DNA of 64,000 nt from G963677325 sp963677325 (lineage in GTDB: Bacteria > Bacteroidota > Bacteroidia > Bacteroidales > Prolixibacteraceae): NCBI GenBank assembly GCA_963677325.2, contig CAXXGM010000011.1:1-64000 (forward strand). Reading direction: 5' to 3'. Positions 52,766-62,400 of the stretch are shown here, one piece after another. Position 1 is the stretch's first letter. Each line of letters starts with the position of its first letter. Made by a program: the position numbers and the translations under genes. The notes beneath the pieces were generated by a model. It was not told where the DNA came from. It worked only from the letters and a program-made list of their open reading frames with translations, and did not search any database.

Positions 52766-52804
52766 CACGAATTAAGGACGAATTTACACCAACCTTAATT
52801 CGTG
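52766..52804. repeat. 12-bp hairpin between atpB and atpE
   Basis: CACGAATTAAGG (52766-52777) and CCTTAATTCGTG (52793-52804) are perfect reverse complements. The transcript between atpB and atpE would carry this stem-loop 34 nt upstream of the atpE start. It includes an 18-nt phrase also found at 613-630. Confidence 0.75.
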
Positions 52805-52811
52805 ATTCTAA

Positions 52812-53909
52812 TTAAATCACCAGTTCTTCTTTCTCATGATTATGATGCTGCTCAAGCGCCATCCCAAAGTAGATAGCTGATAATAAGGTGAAAACATACG
52901 CCTGTATAAATGCAACCAGCAGTTCAAGCAAGCCCATAAATATAGTAAAACCGACGGAAATCACTGAAACCCCGTAACCGCTGATCAAGCTTCGCTCGCC
53001 AAAAATAAAGATCAGACTATAAAATCCTAATACTATAATATGGCCGGCACAGATATTCGCAAAAAGCCGGATCATCAAAACAAAAGGCTTGATAAACACT
53101 CCCATTATTTCAACGATTGGCATCAGGGGTATCGGTAATTTTAACCACCATGGTACTCCCGGGGCATTCACCAGATGAGTCCAGTAATCTCTTGACCCAC
53201 TAAATAAAGTAATTATGAAAGTAAATAGGGCCAGGGCCAGGGTCACCGAAATGTTTCCTGTCACGTTTGCTCCTCCGGGGAAAAATGGCACAAGCCCGAG
53301 TAAATTATTGATCAGGATAAAGAAAAAAATGGTCAGTAAGTAGGGAAGATATTTTTTGTATTTTTCTTCTCCGATAGCAGCTTTGGCTACATCATCCCTG
53401 ACGAAAAGAATGATGGGTTCAAGCCAGCTTTGAGTTCCTTTAGGCGATCTGGCATAATTCTCGGTATACCGTTTTGCAATAGACAAGAATATCCAGATAA
53501 TAAGAATCACACTTACAAATACGGAAGTGACATTTTTGGTAATCGATAGGTCTATTGGTCTTATTTCTTCTCCATTTGGAAGAGTCTCAATGATCTTACC
53601 TTCATATTTGCCTTCATGGGAAATTTTAAAACCATTGTAGGATTCCTTGCCATGGTGCAGTTTACCTGACATGAACACCTGAAATCCACTGTTTTTGCTG
53701 TACAAAATAACCGGAAGCGGAATTGTGATGCTGGTTTCACCTATAGCAGTAACATGCCACTCATAGGAGTCTCCAATGTGATGCATAATCATTTTGCCGG
53801 CATCAAAGGGAGTCTCCTCTTTGCGTTTCCCGGTTTCTTGATTCGCTTTTAAAATCCCGATTTGGAAGGTTAATAAAAAGAATATAAATAATGCTTTTAT
53901 TACTTTCAC
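52812..53909 (-). CDS. atpB: Fo ATP synthase a subunit with signal peptide and periplasmic extension
   Basis: 365 residues, about 100 longer than E. coli. N-terminal signal sequence (MKVIKALFIFFLLTFQIGILKA) plus a ~100-residue soluble region precede the membrane part, as in other Bacteroidota. The stator Arg is in KPFVLMIRLFANICAGHIIV, and the C-terminal membrane helix is LLELLVAFIQAYVFTLLSAIYFGMALEQHH. It provides the proton half-channels. Confidence 0.94.
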   Translation of the reverse strand: MKVIKALFIFFLLTFQIGILKANQETGKRKEETPFDAGKMIMHHIGDSYEWHVTAIGETSITIPLPVILYSKNSGFQVFMSGKLHHGKESYNGFKISHEGKYEGKIIETLPNGEEIRPIDLSITKNVTSVFVSVILIIWIFLSIAKRYTENYARSPKGTQSWLEPIILFVRDDVAKAAIGEEKYKKYLPYLLTIFFFILINNLLGLVPFFPGGANVTGNISVTLALALFTFIITLFSGSRDYWTHLVNAPGVPWWLKLPIPLMPIVEIMGVFIKPFVLMIRLFANICAGHIIVLGFYSLIFIFGERSLISGYGVSVISVGFTIFMGLLELLVAFIQAYVFTLLSAIYFGMALEQHHNHEKEELVI

Positions 53910-53977
53910 ACTGAAAAAATTTAATAGGCAAAAATAATATTCTTGAGTTAAGATTGTAAAATTTACATCCTTTTTAT

Positions 53978-54358
53978 TTAATTTTTTTTCACATTCAACA
54001 GTTGAACCACTTCAAAAATGGTATAACCGATGTATAGAATAAAAAAAGATATTACAAATGAAAGAGCATTAGAGCTGTCAATCAACAAACAAATCAGGAG
54101 GAACATAAAATATACCATCAATTTTATCGTGATCGAAAGAATGTAGGCATTTGTGAATACCTGAATATTTTTTGCAACAGTCTTGAGAAGACGTAAATGC
54201 GAAAAAATTGTAAAAGCTGCAATAACCAACAATTGCAAAGGAAATGCTCTTACATAGTAGGGCTTTAAAATTGAAATGAACAGAATTGATGCGATTCCAA
54301 TAACTGCCAGACTAAAAATGGAAAATTTTACTAAAAATTGTTTTACCTCGGCTTCCAT
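53978..54358 (-). CDS. small membrane protein of the atp operon (AtpI-position)
   Basis: 126 residues with four predicted membrane helices (FSLAVIGIASILFISIL, LQLLVIAAFTIFSHLRLL, AYILSITIKLMVYFMFLLICLL, ALSFVISFFILYIGYTIFEVVQLL). It lies 9 bp after the AtpZ-like gene and just before atpB, the place of atpI in other operons. Sequence similarity to AtpI is not evident to me. It may help c-ring assembly or Mg2+ entry by analogy. Confidence 0.65.
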   Translation of the reverse strand: MEAEVKQFLVKFSIFSLAVIGIASILFISILKPYYVRAFPLQLLVIAAFTIFSHLRLLKTVAKNIQVFTNAYILSITIKLMVYFMFLLICLLIDSSNALSFVISFFILYIGYTIFEVVQLLNVKKN

Positions 54359-54367
54359 GATTTTTTA

Positions 54368-54598
54368 TCATTTTTTCAATAACGTGTGGAAAAAATAAAA
54401 TAATGAAAGAAAAGCGGAAACAAGAATTAATATAATTGTAAATATCGGATGCTCCATTTTTAATAGTTTATCCAATTCCTGTCCGCCAAATGTACCAATC
54501 ATCACAATAACGATCATCTGGAAAACCATACTTGAATATTTCCCATACAATCGCAGGTATTCTTTTTTCCGGGACAAGTTGGAATCATTTTTATTCAT
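54368..54598 (-). CDS. AtpZ/AtpI family protein
   Basis: 76 residues from ATG at 54598; the frame also has a TTG at 54619. It has a charged N-terminus, then YGKYSSMVFQMIVIVMIGTFGGQELDKLLKMEHPIFTIILILVSAFLSLFYFFHTLLKK, two membrane helices with a conserved GG and Asp in the loop, the PF09527 (ATPase gene 1) pattern. It is the first gene of the operon. Confidence 0.82.
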   Translation of the reverse strand: MNKNDSNLSRKKEYLRLYGKYSSMVFQMIVIVMIGTFGGQELDKLLKMEHPIFTIILILVSAFLSLFYFFHTLLKK

Positions 54599-54992
54599 TG
54601 CATTGACATTTCGTTCCAAAACCTGGTCCTTTAATTAAAACAGAAGATTATCTGGTTTGATTACCTGGTAATCTACATTAATATAAGCCAAGTTTTTTAA
54701 AAACTCAAATAATTGTGCGATATGCGCATCTCTCAATTACATCATTCCAAAAGCACTGCACATCATCACATCGGGTGCATGCACTTGGATTTTAAATCTA
54801 CAATTAAAATTGGTCTGTTAAATAACAAAAATAGGAAAATTAATCCCGAACGGACCTTGGTATAAATCATTTGTATTCAATCAACTGAAACATATTCTCC
54901 TTAACAGGCGAAATGGTAGGATCAGGAAGCGGTAATGGAAAAATCATTATTTTTTTTTAAATTGTATCATAGGAAAATCAAAACACCTCAAC
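54599..54992. other. ~390-bp divergent upstream region of the atp operon
   Basis: No gene. A 10-bp dyad GTGCATGCAC at 54777-54786 and an A/T-rich leader. No exact TAnnTTTG box found close to the operon start on the minus strand. Confidence 0.45.
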
Positions 54993-55346
54993 ATGGGAAA
55001 ATTTATAATTGAAAAGGGTCCGGGAGGTCATTATTATTTCAAGCTCATCTCCAGTAACGGGGAGAGCATTTTCACCAGTGAAAGATATTTTTTCAAGACA
55101 GGTTGCAAGCATGCAATTGAAACAATGCGGGTCAGTGCTGTGAATTTTCTTAGATATGAATTAGTCACTACCTGTGATGGTAAATATTATTTCAGGTTGA
55201 AGGGTTCAGGGGGGCAAAGTATTGGCAGTAGCTGTTTTTATGAGTCACCTGAAAAACGAAATTATTATGTTGAGAAAGTGAAGAATTCTTCTCCCTACGC
55301 AAACTTAATTGATCTGACTCAACCACAGGAATTGAATACTGTTTGA
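54993..55346 (+). CDS. YegP-like DUF1508 protein, two tandem repeats
   Basis: 117 residues: repeat 1 FIIEKGPGGHYYFKLISSNGESIFTSERYFFKTGCKHAIETMR and repeat 2 ELVTTCDGKYYFRLKGSGGQSIGSSCFYESPEKRNYYVEKVK. Each is one PF07411 (DUF1508) unit with the FxLxxxNGexI core. Cytosolic; function unknown. It stands alone. Confidence 0.88.
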   Translation: MGKFIIEKGPGGHYYFKLISSNGESIFTSERYFFKTGCKHAIETMRVSAVNFLRYELVTTCDGKYYFRLKGSGGQSIGSSCFYESPEKRNYYVEKVKNSSPYANLIDLTQPQELNTV

Positions 55347-55545
55347 TGCTTGTGTCGTTTCTGTTTACCAAAATTGGTGCTGCTTACTGATATATACGGA
55401 TTGTTCTTTTTAAGGACATTGAATTCTTTTGTTCTGATCAGAATAATTGATTGAATAATTGATTGAATAATTTTCTCTTTGAAGTACATTCTGACGATAG
55501 TGAAAATTAAAGAATGAACCAATAGAGGAAGTGAGGAGTCCCGTT

Positions 55546-56772
55546 TTATTCAGATCCGATTGAGGCTTGTTTATTGGAAACACGCTGAACATCCTCAATT
55601 ATCTCATCAACACGGTGTTTATTGTAATGAGGCGCAGATATTAAAATAAAGTAGAAGATCGAAATAAAATTGAGGCCGGCGGCTATGGTAAATGACCACG
55701 AGAAACCTGTTATTTCTGCAATTTTGCCCCCCAAAAACATACCTGTACCCACTCCTGCATCAAAAGCTGTGAAATAGGTAGAAATGGCAGTTCCCCTTTC
55801 ATGAGGTCCGGAAAGATTTACCATGAGAGTCTGCATGGCCGGAAAGAGCATTCCGAATCCAATTCCAATCACTAAAGCGGAAACAAAATACAAAAGAGAA
55901 TAATTTGAGCCGGAAAGTAAAAGCAATCCGGCAGTAAGCGTAATCATGGCAGCTACTGAAACTTCCTTTATCCTCCCTCTGTCGATCAACTTGCCACCCA
56001 AAAGTCTCGAAAACATGATGCCGGCAGCCAGGATAATAAAAAAAGCGCCTGCATTTGGAATATGATTTTCTTTTCCATACATCGCTGCGAAGGAAAAGAT
56101 CATCCCGTAAGAAACCGTGATCAGCATCAGGTTTAATCCGGATGGTATCCCTTTAATTAGTACAAATCGATCCAGGGAAACAGGCTGTTGTACTTGCGGA
56201 AGTTGTTGATGTACTTTCAATGGTATGGCAAGAATAAAACCTGCTATTCCGGTAATGAGTGCTGAGAAAAAGATGTAATTAAAAGGCAGTTTTTCATAGA
56301 GCACCAGTCCCAGCATGGGCCCGATGGCCATGGCAATATTACTGGAAATACCGAAAATGCCGATTGCTTCACCTCTCCGTGAGGCAGGGGAAATATCGAT
56401 TACAAGTGTATTGCTTGCAGTGGTTAATGTTCCCCAGATTATACCGTGAAGGATCCGAATCAGGATGAAAAAGAAAAGTAATGCTCCCGCCACCACATAA
56501 CCGGTAAAGAGACAGGCAAAAAGAATATAGGAGAGAATATAGAGTTTTTTTCTCGAGAAGCGGTCGACAAGGTAACCTGAAAAAGGTCGTGTCGAGATCG
56601 ATGCAATTACGTAAGAGGAGAGTACCAATCCTGTTGCTGCCTTATTGAGGTGCATAAAATTGACCAGATAGAAAGGAAGAGTCGGAATTAACAGGTAAAA
56701 AGCTATAGACATCAGGAAATTAGCACAAAAAAGCAAAATAAAATCCCGGGTCCATAATTTATTCGACGACAT
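55546..56772 (-). CDS. MFS transporter (drug/metabolite exporter type)
   Basis: 408 residues and about 12 membrane helices. Motif A is SGYLVDRFSRKKLYILS between helices 2 and 3; ILHGIIWGTLTTASNTLVID and ASRRGEAIGIFGISSNIAMAIGPMLG are the motif-C-like stretch of DHA-type exporters. Substrate unknown. The start at ATG (MSSNKLWTRDF), preceded by a purine-rich aaaggaatt, is preferred over the GTG nine codons upstream. Confidence 0.85.
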   Translation of the reverse strand: MSSNKLWTRDFILLFCANFLMSIAFYLLIPTLPFYLVNFMHLNKAATGLVLSSYVIASISTRPFSGYLVDRFSRKKLYILSYILFACLFTGYVVAGALLFFFILIRILHGIIWGTLTTASNTLVIDISPASRRGEAIGIFGISSNIAMAIGPMLGLVLYEKLPFNYIFFSALITGIAGFILAIPLKVHQQLPQVQQPVSLDRFVLIKGIPSGLNLMLITVSYGMIFSFAAMYGKENHIPNAGAFFIILAAGIMFSRLLGGKLIDRGRIKEVSVAAMITLTAGLLLLSGSNYSLLYFVSALVIGIGFGMLFPAMQTLMVNLSGPHERGTAISTYFTAFDAGVGTGMFLGGKIAEITGFSWSFTIAAGLNFISIFYFILISAPHYNKHRVDEIIEDVQRVSNKQASIGSE

Positions 56773-57241
56773 ATAATTCCTTTCGTGGGTTGGTGGCACA
56801 AAAGTAAATTTAAATTAAAAAAAGAATATTAAGGCAATATTATTTATAGGGTTTTGTGTTGAGGGGCTGAAGGCTTAATACTTTAAAATCGTCGATGGAT
56901 TAGATAATCGTAGATAAGGGACAGAAGATCAGTGCTTACTTGTTTCATCAAAGATGATCTCTCTCATCCTTTGAATTTTTATTTCAGAGTTGCCCCCGGA
57001 TTTGAATCCGAACATCAAAGCAGATAACAAATTTTGCCGCCAAAGCACCAGAACACCAATTTTACACCAAATACGTTTGATGAGATTTAGTGCTTTGGTG
57101 CTTTGGTGGCATTTTGTTATCTGCTTAGTCTTCCCGAAGGGGGAGGATAGTAGTACAAGCATTGAAAAAAAATCCTTTAAAACTAAATTTTAAAAGATGG
57201 TTGCATAAAATTTTTTATAAATTTGCATCCACCAAATAAAG
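56773..57241. other. ~470-bp gap with large palindrome
   Basis: Contains the palindrome listed at 57018-57127. The two overlapping frames that can be read through it on opposite strands are products of its symmetry and not genes. The last 100 bp upstream of the tRNA are A/T-rich. Confidence 0.55.
57018..57127. repeat. ~40-bp-arm palindrome with CACCAAAGCAC phrases
   Basis: Left arm 57018-57057 (aagcagataacaaatttt, then caaagcacc) pairs with right arm 57090-57127 (reads aagcagataacaaaa, then caaagcacc on the minus strand), with a few substitutions and a 3-nt indel. The loop is ~32 nt. Likely a mobile or dispersed palindromic repeat. Confidence 0.7.
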
Positions 57242-57314
57242 GCGGAAGTAGCTCAGTTGGTAGAGCATCAGCTTCCCAAGCTGAGGGTCGCGAGTTCGAG
57301 TCTCGTTTTCCGCT
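57242..57314 (+). tRNA. tRNA-Gly (anticodon CCC)
   Basis: Complete cloverleaf: acceptor gcggaag/tttccgc, D-arm gctc-agttggta-gagc, anticodon stem tcagc/gctga with loop ttCCCaa, variable gggtc, T-arm gcgag-ttcgagt-ctcgt, discriminator T. CCA is not encoded. Reads GGG codons. Not clustered with other tRNAs. Confidence 0.95.
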
Positions 57315-57323
57315 CAAAGAATC

Positions 57324-57356
57324 AGCCTGTCACGATAAAAAGTAGCAGGCTTTTTT
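57324..57356 (+). terminator. terminator of tRNA-Gly
   Basis: AGCCTG/CAGGCT stem followed by T6, about 10 bp after the tRNA end. Confidence 0.8.
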
Positions 57357-57606
57357 ATTGGAATCCTCGTCCACTGCTGTTCGTGTGATCTATTTTTTAG
57401 GTCACAAGGTCGTACTAAGTTATTCTCAAAGTAATGCAATGACTTTTAGGAACTTTGTGTCTGACTTTGTGAAACTTCGTGAGCTATTCTTCGGGCTCTT
57501 AAAATCAAAAAATCGATATCTCCTCAAAAAGTAGTATCTTGCACCAAATTCCATTACGGGATATTCACTTTTTTATTAATTTGAATATCTTTTTTAAAAT
57601 TTTTTC

Positions 57607-58836
57607 ATGCCTTTTCAGTCTTTAAACATCATTGAACCTATTCTTAAATCATTACAGGAAGAAGGTTATACCACACCCACTCCGATTCAAAAACAAGCCA
57701 TTCCAATTGTCCTTGACGGAACAGATCTTTTGGGTTGCGCACAAACAGGTACCGGAAAAACAGCAGCATTCGCTATTCCGATCCTTCAGTTGCTGAGCGC
57801 CGGTAAATCATTTAGAAATAACAAAATAAGAAGCCTGATTGTCACTCCGACAAGAGAACTGGCCATCCAGATAGGAGAAAGCTTCAGCAATTACGGGCGG
57901 CACATACCTCTTTCAACGACCGTGATTTTTGGAGGCGTTAATCAACATCAGCAAACACAGGCGCTTCAGAGGGGAGTCGATATTCTGATCGCTACTCCGG
58001 GAAGGCTCCTTGATTTGATGAGCCAGGGTTACATTTCCTTAAAAAACATAGAGATATTCGTTCTGGATGAAGCCGATCGTATGCTGGATATGGGCTTTAT
58101 ACACGATGTGAAGAAGATACTGGCAGCATTGCCCGGAAGAAGGCAATCCCTCTTTTTCTCGGCCACCATGCCTCCCGAAATTGTTAAACTCTCGGACAGT
58201 ATCCTGAGAAACCCTTCTAAAGTAGAGATTACGCCTGAATCACCGACAGTCGATATTATCAAGCAATATATTTATTTCGTGGATAAAGGAAATAAAAGCG
58301 CGCTCCTGCTTGATATTTTTAAAGATAAAAGCATCAAAACAGCCTTGGTCTTCACGCGCACCAAACACGGTGCAGATAAGGTCGTTAAGTTACTTGTGAA
58401 GAATGACATTAAGGCTGAAGCCATTCATGGGAATAAAGCTCAGAATGCACGGCAGCGGGCACTGGCCAATTTTAAAGCTCAGACTACCAGAGTGCTTGTG
58501 GCGACGGATCTGGCCTCGCGCGGAATTGATGTCGAGGACATGGAGTTCGTTATTAATTATGAGCTTCCAAACATATCAGAAACCTATGTTCACAGGATTG
58601 GACGTACCGGCAGGGCAGGCGCCGAAGGAACGGCCTATTCATTCTGTGATGCGGAAGAAAAAGCATATCTCCGCGATATTGAAAAATTGATCCGTAAAAA
58701 AATTCCGGTAATTGAGAATCATCCCTATCCGTTAGTTGAGAATCATCCGGTAAAAAGTCCTCCGCAACAACGTCCACAAAATCGTACGAGCAGACCTGTA
58801 CAAAAGACTTCTTTACAGGGGAGCCGAAGATACTAA
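57607..58836 (+). CDS. rhlE: DEAD-box RNA helicase, RhlE-like
   Basis: 409 residues. Q motif PTPIQKQAIPIVLDG, motif I AQTGTGKTAA, Ia PTRELA, Ib TPGRLLD, II VLDEADRMLDMGF, III SAT, V ATDLASRGID, VI HRIGRTGRAG. The C-terminus is a short, basic/Pro-rich tail (QQRPQNRTSRPVQK). Cytosolic ATP-dependent RNA remodelling, likely in ribosome assembly or cold adaptation. Confidence 0.92.
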   Translation: MPFQSLNIIEPILKSLQEEGYTTPTPIQKQAIPIVLDGTDLLGCAQTGTGKTAAFAIPILQLLSAGKSFRNNKIRSLIVTPTRELAIQIGESFSNYGRHIPLSTTVIFGGVNQHQQTQALQRGVDILIATPGRLLDLMSQGYISLKNIEIFVLDEADRMLDMGFIHDVKKILAALPGRRQSLFFSATMPPEIVKLSDSILRNPSKVEITPESPTVDIIKQYIYFVDKGNKSALLLDIFKDKSIKTALVFTRTKHGADKVVKLLVKNDIKAEAIHGNKAQNARQRALANFKAQTTRVLVATDLASRGIDVEDMEFVINYELPNISETYVHRIGRTGRAGAEGTAYSFCDAEEKAYLRDIEKLIRKKIPVIENHPYPLVENHPVKSPPQQRPQNRTSRPVQKTSLQGSRRY

Positions 58837-58920
58837 CAAACAATCTTCAATAACAGATACTTGATGGAAAATTGGGAAGGGGGTCAGAATAAAAACATTT
58901 GTTAATTGTTATATCCTCAT

Positions 58921-58955
58921 AAGAAAGAAGCTGTCCCAAAGACAGCTTCTTTCTT
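58921..58955. terminator. perfect 15-bp stem between convergent genes
   Basis: AAGAAAGAAGCTGTC (58921-58935) and its exact complement (58941-58955) around ccaaa, between the helicase and the glycosidase-like gene. Confidence 0.85.
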
Positions 58956-58981
58956 ATTCATTGATACTTTATAATGCCGCT

Positions 58982-61900
58982 TTATTGTATCAAATACACA
59001 ATCCCGTATTTATCAACTGTTCCTTTGGGTACGACTACTTTGTAACGTCCATCGCTTACTTTCTCAATCCTGACGGGTTTATGTCCCGGAGCATCAGGGG
59101 TAGCATAGTACGATTCACTGATTTTGGGTACTGAGATTTCAAAACTCATATCATCTTTAATCTCTTCCCACGCATGATTTGGAACTGGCAGGACGTCATC
59201 ATTTTTTACCTTCACTCCCGTGGCATTGAGAAGGTGCACCAATGTCACCTTTTTGCCGTCACGTACCTCGTTATAAACCGATGTAAGCACCTTTTGAGGC
59301 ATTGAAAGGGCTTCGAATGAAAGTCTATCACCGATTGCCTTTCTGAGAACCTTTTCGTGAAGCACAGTCAGCTTTTCATCCGGAGTAAATTTATAGGTCC
59401 TGCCGATCGTAAAGGAATTACAGAAATCATTCATTCCGTATTTTTTTGAACAATAAACGATTCTTCCTTTACCAAGGTTTGCTTCAACAACATCGCTGTT
59501 CTGCGCATTGTTTAAAGCCTCTTTACCCAACAAATCGGCAAAAGCCCAAACCGGCCGGCGCTCGCCATAAGAAGTAAGTTGTCCTGCTTCACCGGTCAGG
59601 AAAAGTGCACCTCCGTCGCTGACATACTTCTTCAGTTTAGAAACCTGTTCATCCGAAAGGCAGTCGATACCCGGAGCAAGCAGTACCCTGAATCTTGAAA
59701 GGTTCTGGTTGAGCAAAGCATCGTCTAATACAAATGTGTGTTGGATGTGCTTGTCAATCAGGAATTGACTGGTTCCCATAATTTCAGAAGGGTAGGTGCT
59801 CTTATTTTTAAGCGACCAATCCCTTGTTTTACGCGAGAATACAATGGCAATGTCGGCAAAAGGTTTGGCCGTAAGATTGTTCATGTTCTCTTTCCAACCG
59901 GTGTATGCATTCATCTTTTCAGCGCCTTCAAAATCGGATAATGACCAGGTAACCTGGGCTATCATGTTGTTCATGGCCCAGCCGATGAGTGCATAGTCGT
60001 ATTGATCAGCAGGATACACCAACCCGAAAATAGGGGTATTATAGGTCTCGTGCAGGCTGTTGTACATGTGCCTGCTGGAGAAAGTGTACCGGTAATCATC
60101 CCATACGTCGCGGCTCATAATCTCAGTTCCAAGGAAGTCCATTGATTTGGCGCTTAAAGCAAGGTCTCCGCCCTGTTCGTAGGAAGCACCGTCGAGGATA
60201 AATCCACCTTCTGAGTAGTATTGAATGTTGCAGAAATTTGGATTGATTTGGTGGGCAGCCTTGCTGAAATCAATTCTCCATTGGGCTATGGCATTTTTAC
60301 GCCATTCAATCCATGCTTTCCATAGTTTTGAGTTTCGGTTTCTCAGCAAAGGGTTGGTTTCATCATCCGGCAATTCCAGGCCTGTTGCTTTGGTAAAAGC
60401 CGAGCGGCAGTACTCGCAGTTGCAGAAATTACTTCCGTGGAATGTACACTCGTCAATCATCAGGCCGTCAATTTTCGTATTCTTTATTTCCTTAAGAATA
60501 AACGGGAAATAATAGCCGTCTTTAAAGAGCGGGTTAATAGGACAGATACCCCAGGTAGGCATTCCATTTGTTTGAGTATGCTGTAGGAATTCAGGATGAG
60601 CGGCCAGGAACCGGAATCCCATATCCATGTTCCAAAGGATAGTGAGATCCTGGTGATCGAGAACTTTCATCCCCATTTTATGAGCGACCTCCACCGTTTG
60701 ACGGATGTTCTCTTCTACACGGGGAAGATGTGTAAAGTAAGTATGGCGCGAAAGAAATCCATTAAGGATAACGGCTCTAATCCCCCCGTCTTTCACTTCC
60801 TTGAGTCGTTGTTCAATAAGTGCCGGTGTTTTAAATTCATTAAACGAACCGTTGTTATCAGGTCCCATGGTACCCAAAGGGCTGGTGTATCTCCACGAAA
60901 GTTCTTTGGAGCTTTGATCCGGCAGAGCAGTTTCCAATTCAGGAAGCTCAGGAATCTTATCAATTTCTTCAACTTTCCCGGCAAGTTTTGAATAGGTAAC
61001 GGATTTGCCGTAAACCGCAGGGATATTATAGTAGTTGCCAAACAGAATATCAGGATTGTAGCCATCGTTTTTGATCCAGAACCCGCGACGGAATTCGAAG
61101 TCTTCCTCGGTGTGCATGAATAATTGAAGACCAAGAACACTCATCGCCCAATTGCCGTCAAAGCGGAGGTCCGCTTTGCCTTCCTCAATCCAGCGGACGC
61201 AGGTAAGATTGGCCACTTTACCTTTTTCAACTTTGATGTTGGTGAATACTTTTTCTCCGTTCAGCGACACATTGAATGGCCCAGTGCTTTTGTCAAGCGC
61301 ACTTGAGCGAACAGTCACCATGTAAAGCCCGGGGCGCAGATTGCCTGCTGTAAAGGTATTGGGTTGAGAAGATGCTGCTGCTGCATAAAGAGCCCCGGTT
61401 GTGTTTCCGCCGGTCTGACGAAGCCCTTCGGTTTTGTTCCAGCCAAATCCCTTTTCTGAATTATAGGTAGCCAGTCCGGCATTGGTAAAGGCTGCGGATG
61501 ATTTTCCTCCAAAGCAAAACAGCCTGTCTTTTGCACTTTCTGAGAAGTAGTAATAATAAGTTACCGCATGATGTTTCAGGTAATCGCTTTTATCCCCTTC
61601 GAAGATGGTAAGTTTGCTGGTGAGAGCCCCTCCATAGTTGGAAGCGCCTACACTGAAAGACATCTCCAGCATGTCGCCTTTCTTCGTTACAGACCATTGG
61701 GATTGAATGGCATTAGTTCCACTGACATAATAGGTTGGTACTCCCTGCGGATTAAAATCAAAAGTTATCTTACCCTTTGGGGTGGTAAAAGAAATCCAGC
61801 GGGCCGCGGATCCGATAAAATCTCCGTCAGGAGTGGCCGCTGTGAGTGATCCGGATGACCATTTTGCATTTTGAGAACGTCCTGTCAGCGCTTCCCACGA

Positions 61901-62320
61901 AGAGTTATTCACCGCTGATAAGGGAACAGAAATTTTGTAGCTGATAACAGGGGTGGGGTAGTTCTTCGTTAAAGCATCCTGATGTGACTGAAAACTTAAC
62001 TCAACTTTTTTTCCATCCGGTGAAAGTCCGATTTCTCTGCGAAAAGGAGCCGGCAATTTTTCACTCCACACATTGGTGTATTGCCATCCCTTTTCATTTG
62101 AGGTAAGGCTTTTCTCCGCGGCTGAACCGACATCTTTATGGCCAAGCCACGTGTGGTTGTCTGCACCTACAAGCTTTTCGCCTTTCCAGGTTATTTCTAT
62201 ATTTTTAGCAGAAGAAATGGCAAATGATGAACCTTTAACAGTGATCATCTTTTGCTGGATCGATGCCTGGACATTAGCAAAAACGCCAAATCCAAGCAAA
62301 AACAAAACCAAGTATTTCAT
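58982..62320 (-). CDS. secreted glycoside-hydrolase-like protein (TIM barrel + beta-galactosidase-trimerisation-like domain), copy 1
   Basis: 1112 residues. Signal peptide MKYLVLFLLGFGVFANVQAS. A ~450-residue all-beta region (carbohydrate-binding-like). From ~470 to ~840 a barrel (LGTMGPDNNGSFNEFKTPALIEQRLKEVKDGGIRAVILNG ... KVLDHQDLTILWNMDMGFRFLAAHPEFLQ ... KIDGLMIDECTFHGSNFCNCEYCRSAF) with candidate acids Asp623/Glu624. The CNCEYC cysteines recall putative glycosyl hydrolase group GHL6-type proteins. Then FRVLLAPGIDCLSDEQVSKLKKYVSDGGALFLTGEAG, as in the A4-beta-galactosidase middle domain. Substrate unknown. 80 bp from its tandem paralogue. Confidence 0.75.
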   Translation of the reverse strand: MKYLVLFLLGFGVFANVQASIQQKMITVKGSSFAISSAKNIEITWKGEKLVGADNHTWLGHKDVGSAAEKSLTSNEKGWQYTNVWSEKLPAPFRREIGLSPDGKKVELSFQSHQDALTKNYPTPVISYKISVPLSAVNNSSWEALTGRSQNAKWSSGSLTAATPDGDFIGSAARWISFTTPKGKITFDFNPQGVPTYYVSGTNAIQSQWSVTKKGDMLEMSFSVGASNYGGALTSKLTIFEGDKSDYLKHHAVTYYYYFSESAKDRLFCFGGKSSAAFTNAGLATYNSEKGFGWNKTEGLRQTGGNTTGALYAAAASSQPNTFTAGNLRPGLYMVTVRSSALDKSTGPFNVSLNGEKVFTNIKVEKGKVANLTCVRWIEEGKADLRFDGNWAMSVLGLQLFMHTEEDFEFRRGFWIKNDGYNPDILFGNYYNIPAVYGKSVTYSKLAGKVEEIDKIPELPELETALPDQSSKELSWRYTSPLGTMGPDNNGSFNEFKTPALIEQRLKEVKDGGIRAVILNGFLSRHTYFTHLPRVEENIRQTVEVAHKMGMKVLDHQDLTILWNMDMGFRFLAAHPEFLQHTQTNGMPTWGICPINPLFKDGYYFPFILKEIKNTKIDGLMIDECTFHGSNFCNCEYCRSAFTKATGLELPDDETNPLLRNRNSKLWKAWIEWRKNAIAQWRIDFSKAAHQINPNFCNIQYYSEGGFILDGASYEQGGDLALSAKSMDFLGTEIMSRDVWDDYRYTFSSRHMYNSLHETYNTPIFGLVYPADQYDYALIGWAMNNMIAQVTWSLSDFEGAEKMNAYTGWKENMNNLTAKPFADIAIVFSRKTRDWSLKNKSTYPSEIMGTSQFLIDKHIQHTFVLDDALLNQNLSRFRVLLAPGIDCLSDEQVSKLKKYVSDGGALFLTGEAGQLTSYGERRPVWAFADLLGKEALNNAQNSDVVEANLGKGRIVYCSKKYGMNDFCNSFTIGRTYKFTPDEKLTVLHEKVLRKAIGDRLSFEALSMPQKVLTSVYNEVRDGKKVTLVHLLNATGVKVKNDDVLPVPNHAWEEIKDDMSFEISVPKISESYYATPDAPGHKPVRIEKVSDGRYKVVVPKGTVDKYGIVYLIQ

Positions 62321-62400
62321 AGTAAAAAGATTACAGTTTGATCATACGAATTTTTATGAATAGATATTAGAATTGACAAGTTTAAGTATTCATTTTTTCA

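Noticed and set aside
56929..57193. Two overlapping frames on opposite strands before tRNA-Gly
   Set aside because: Both are read through the palindrome at 57018-57127 and mirror one another.
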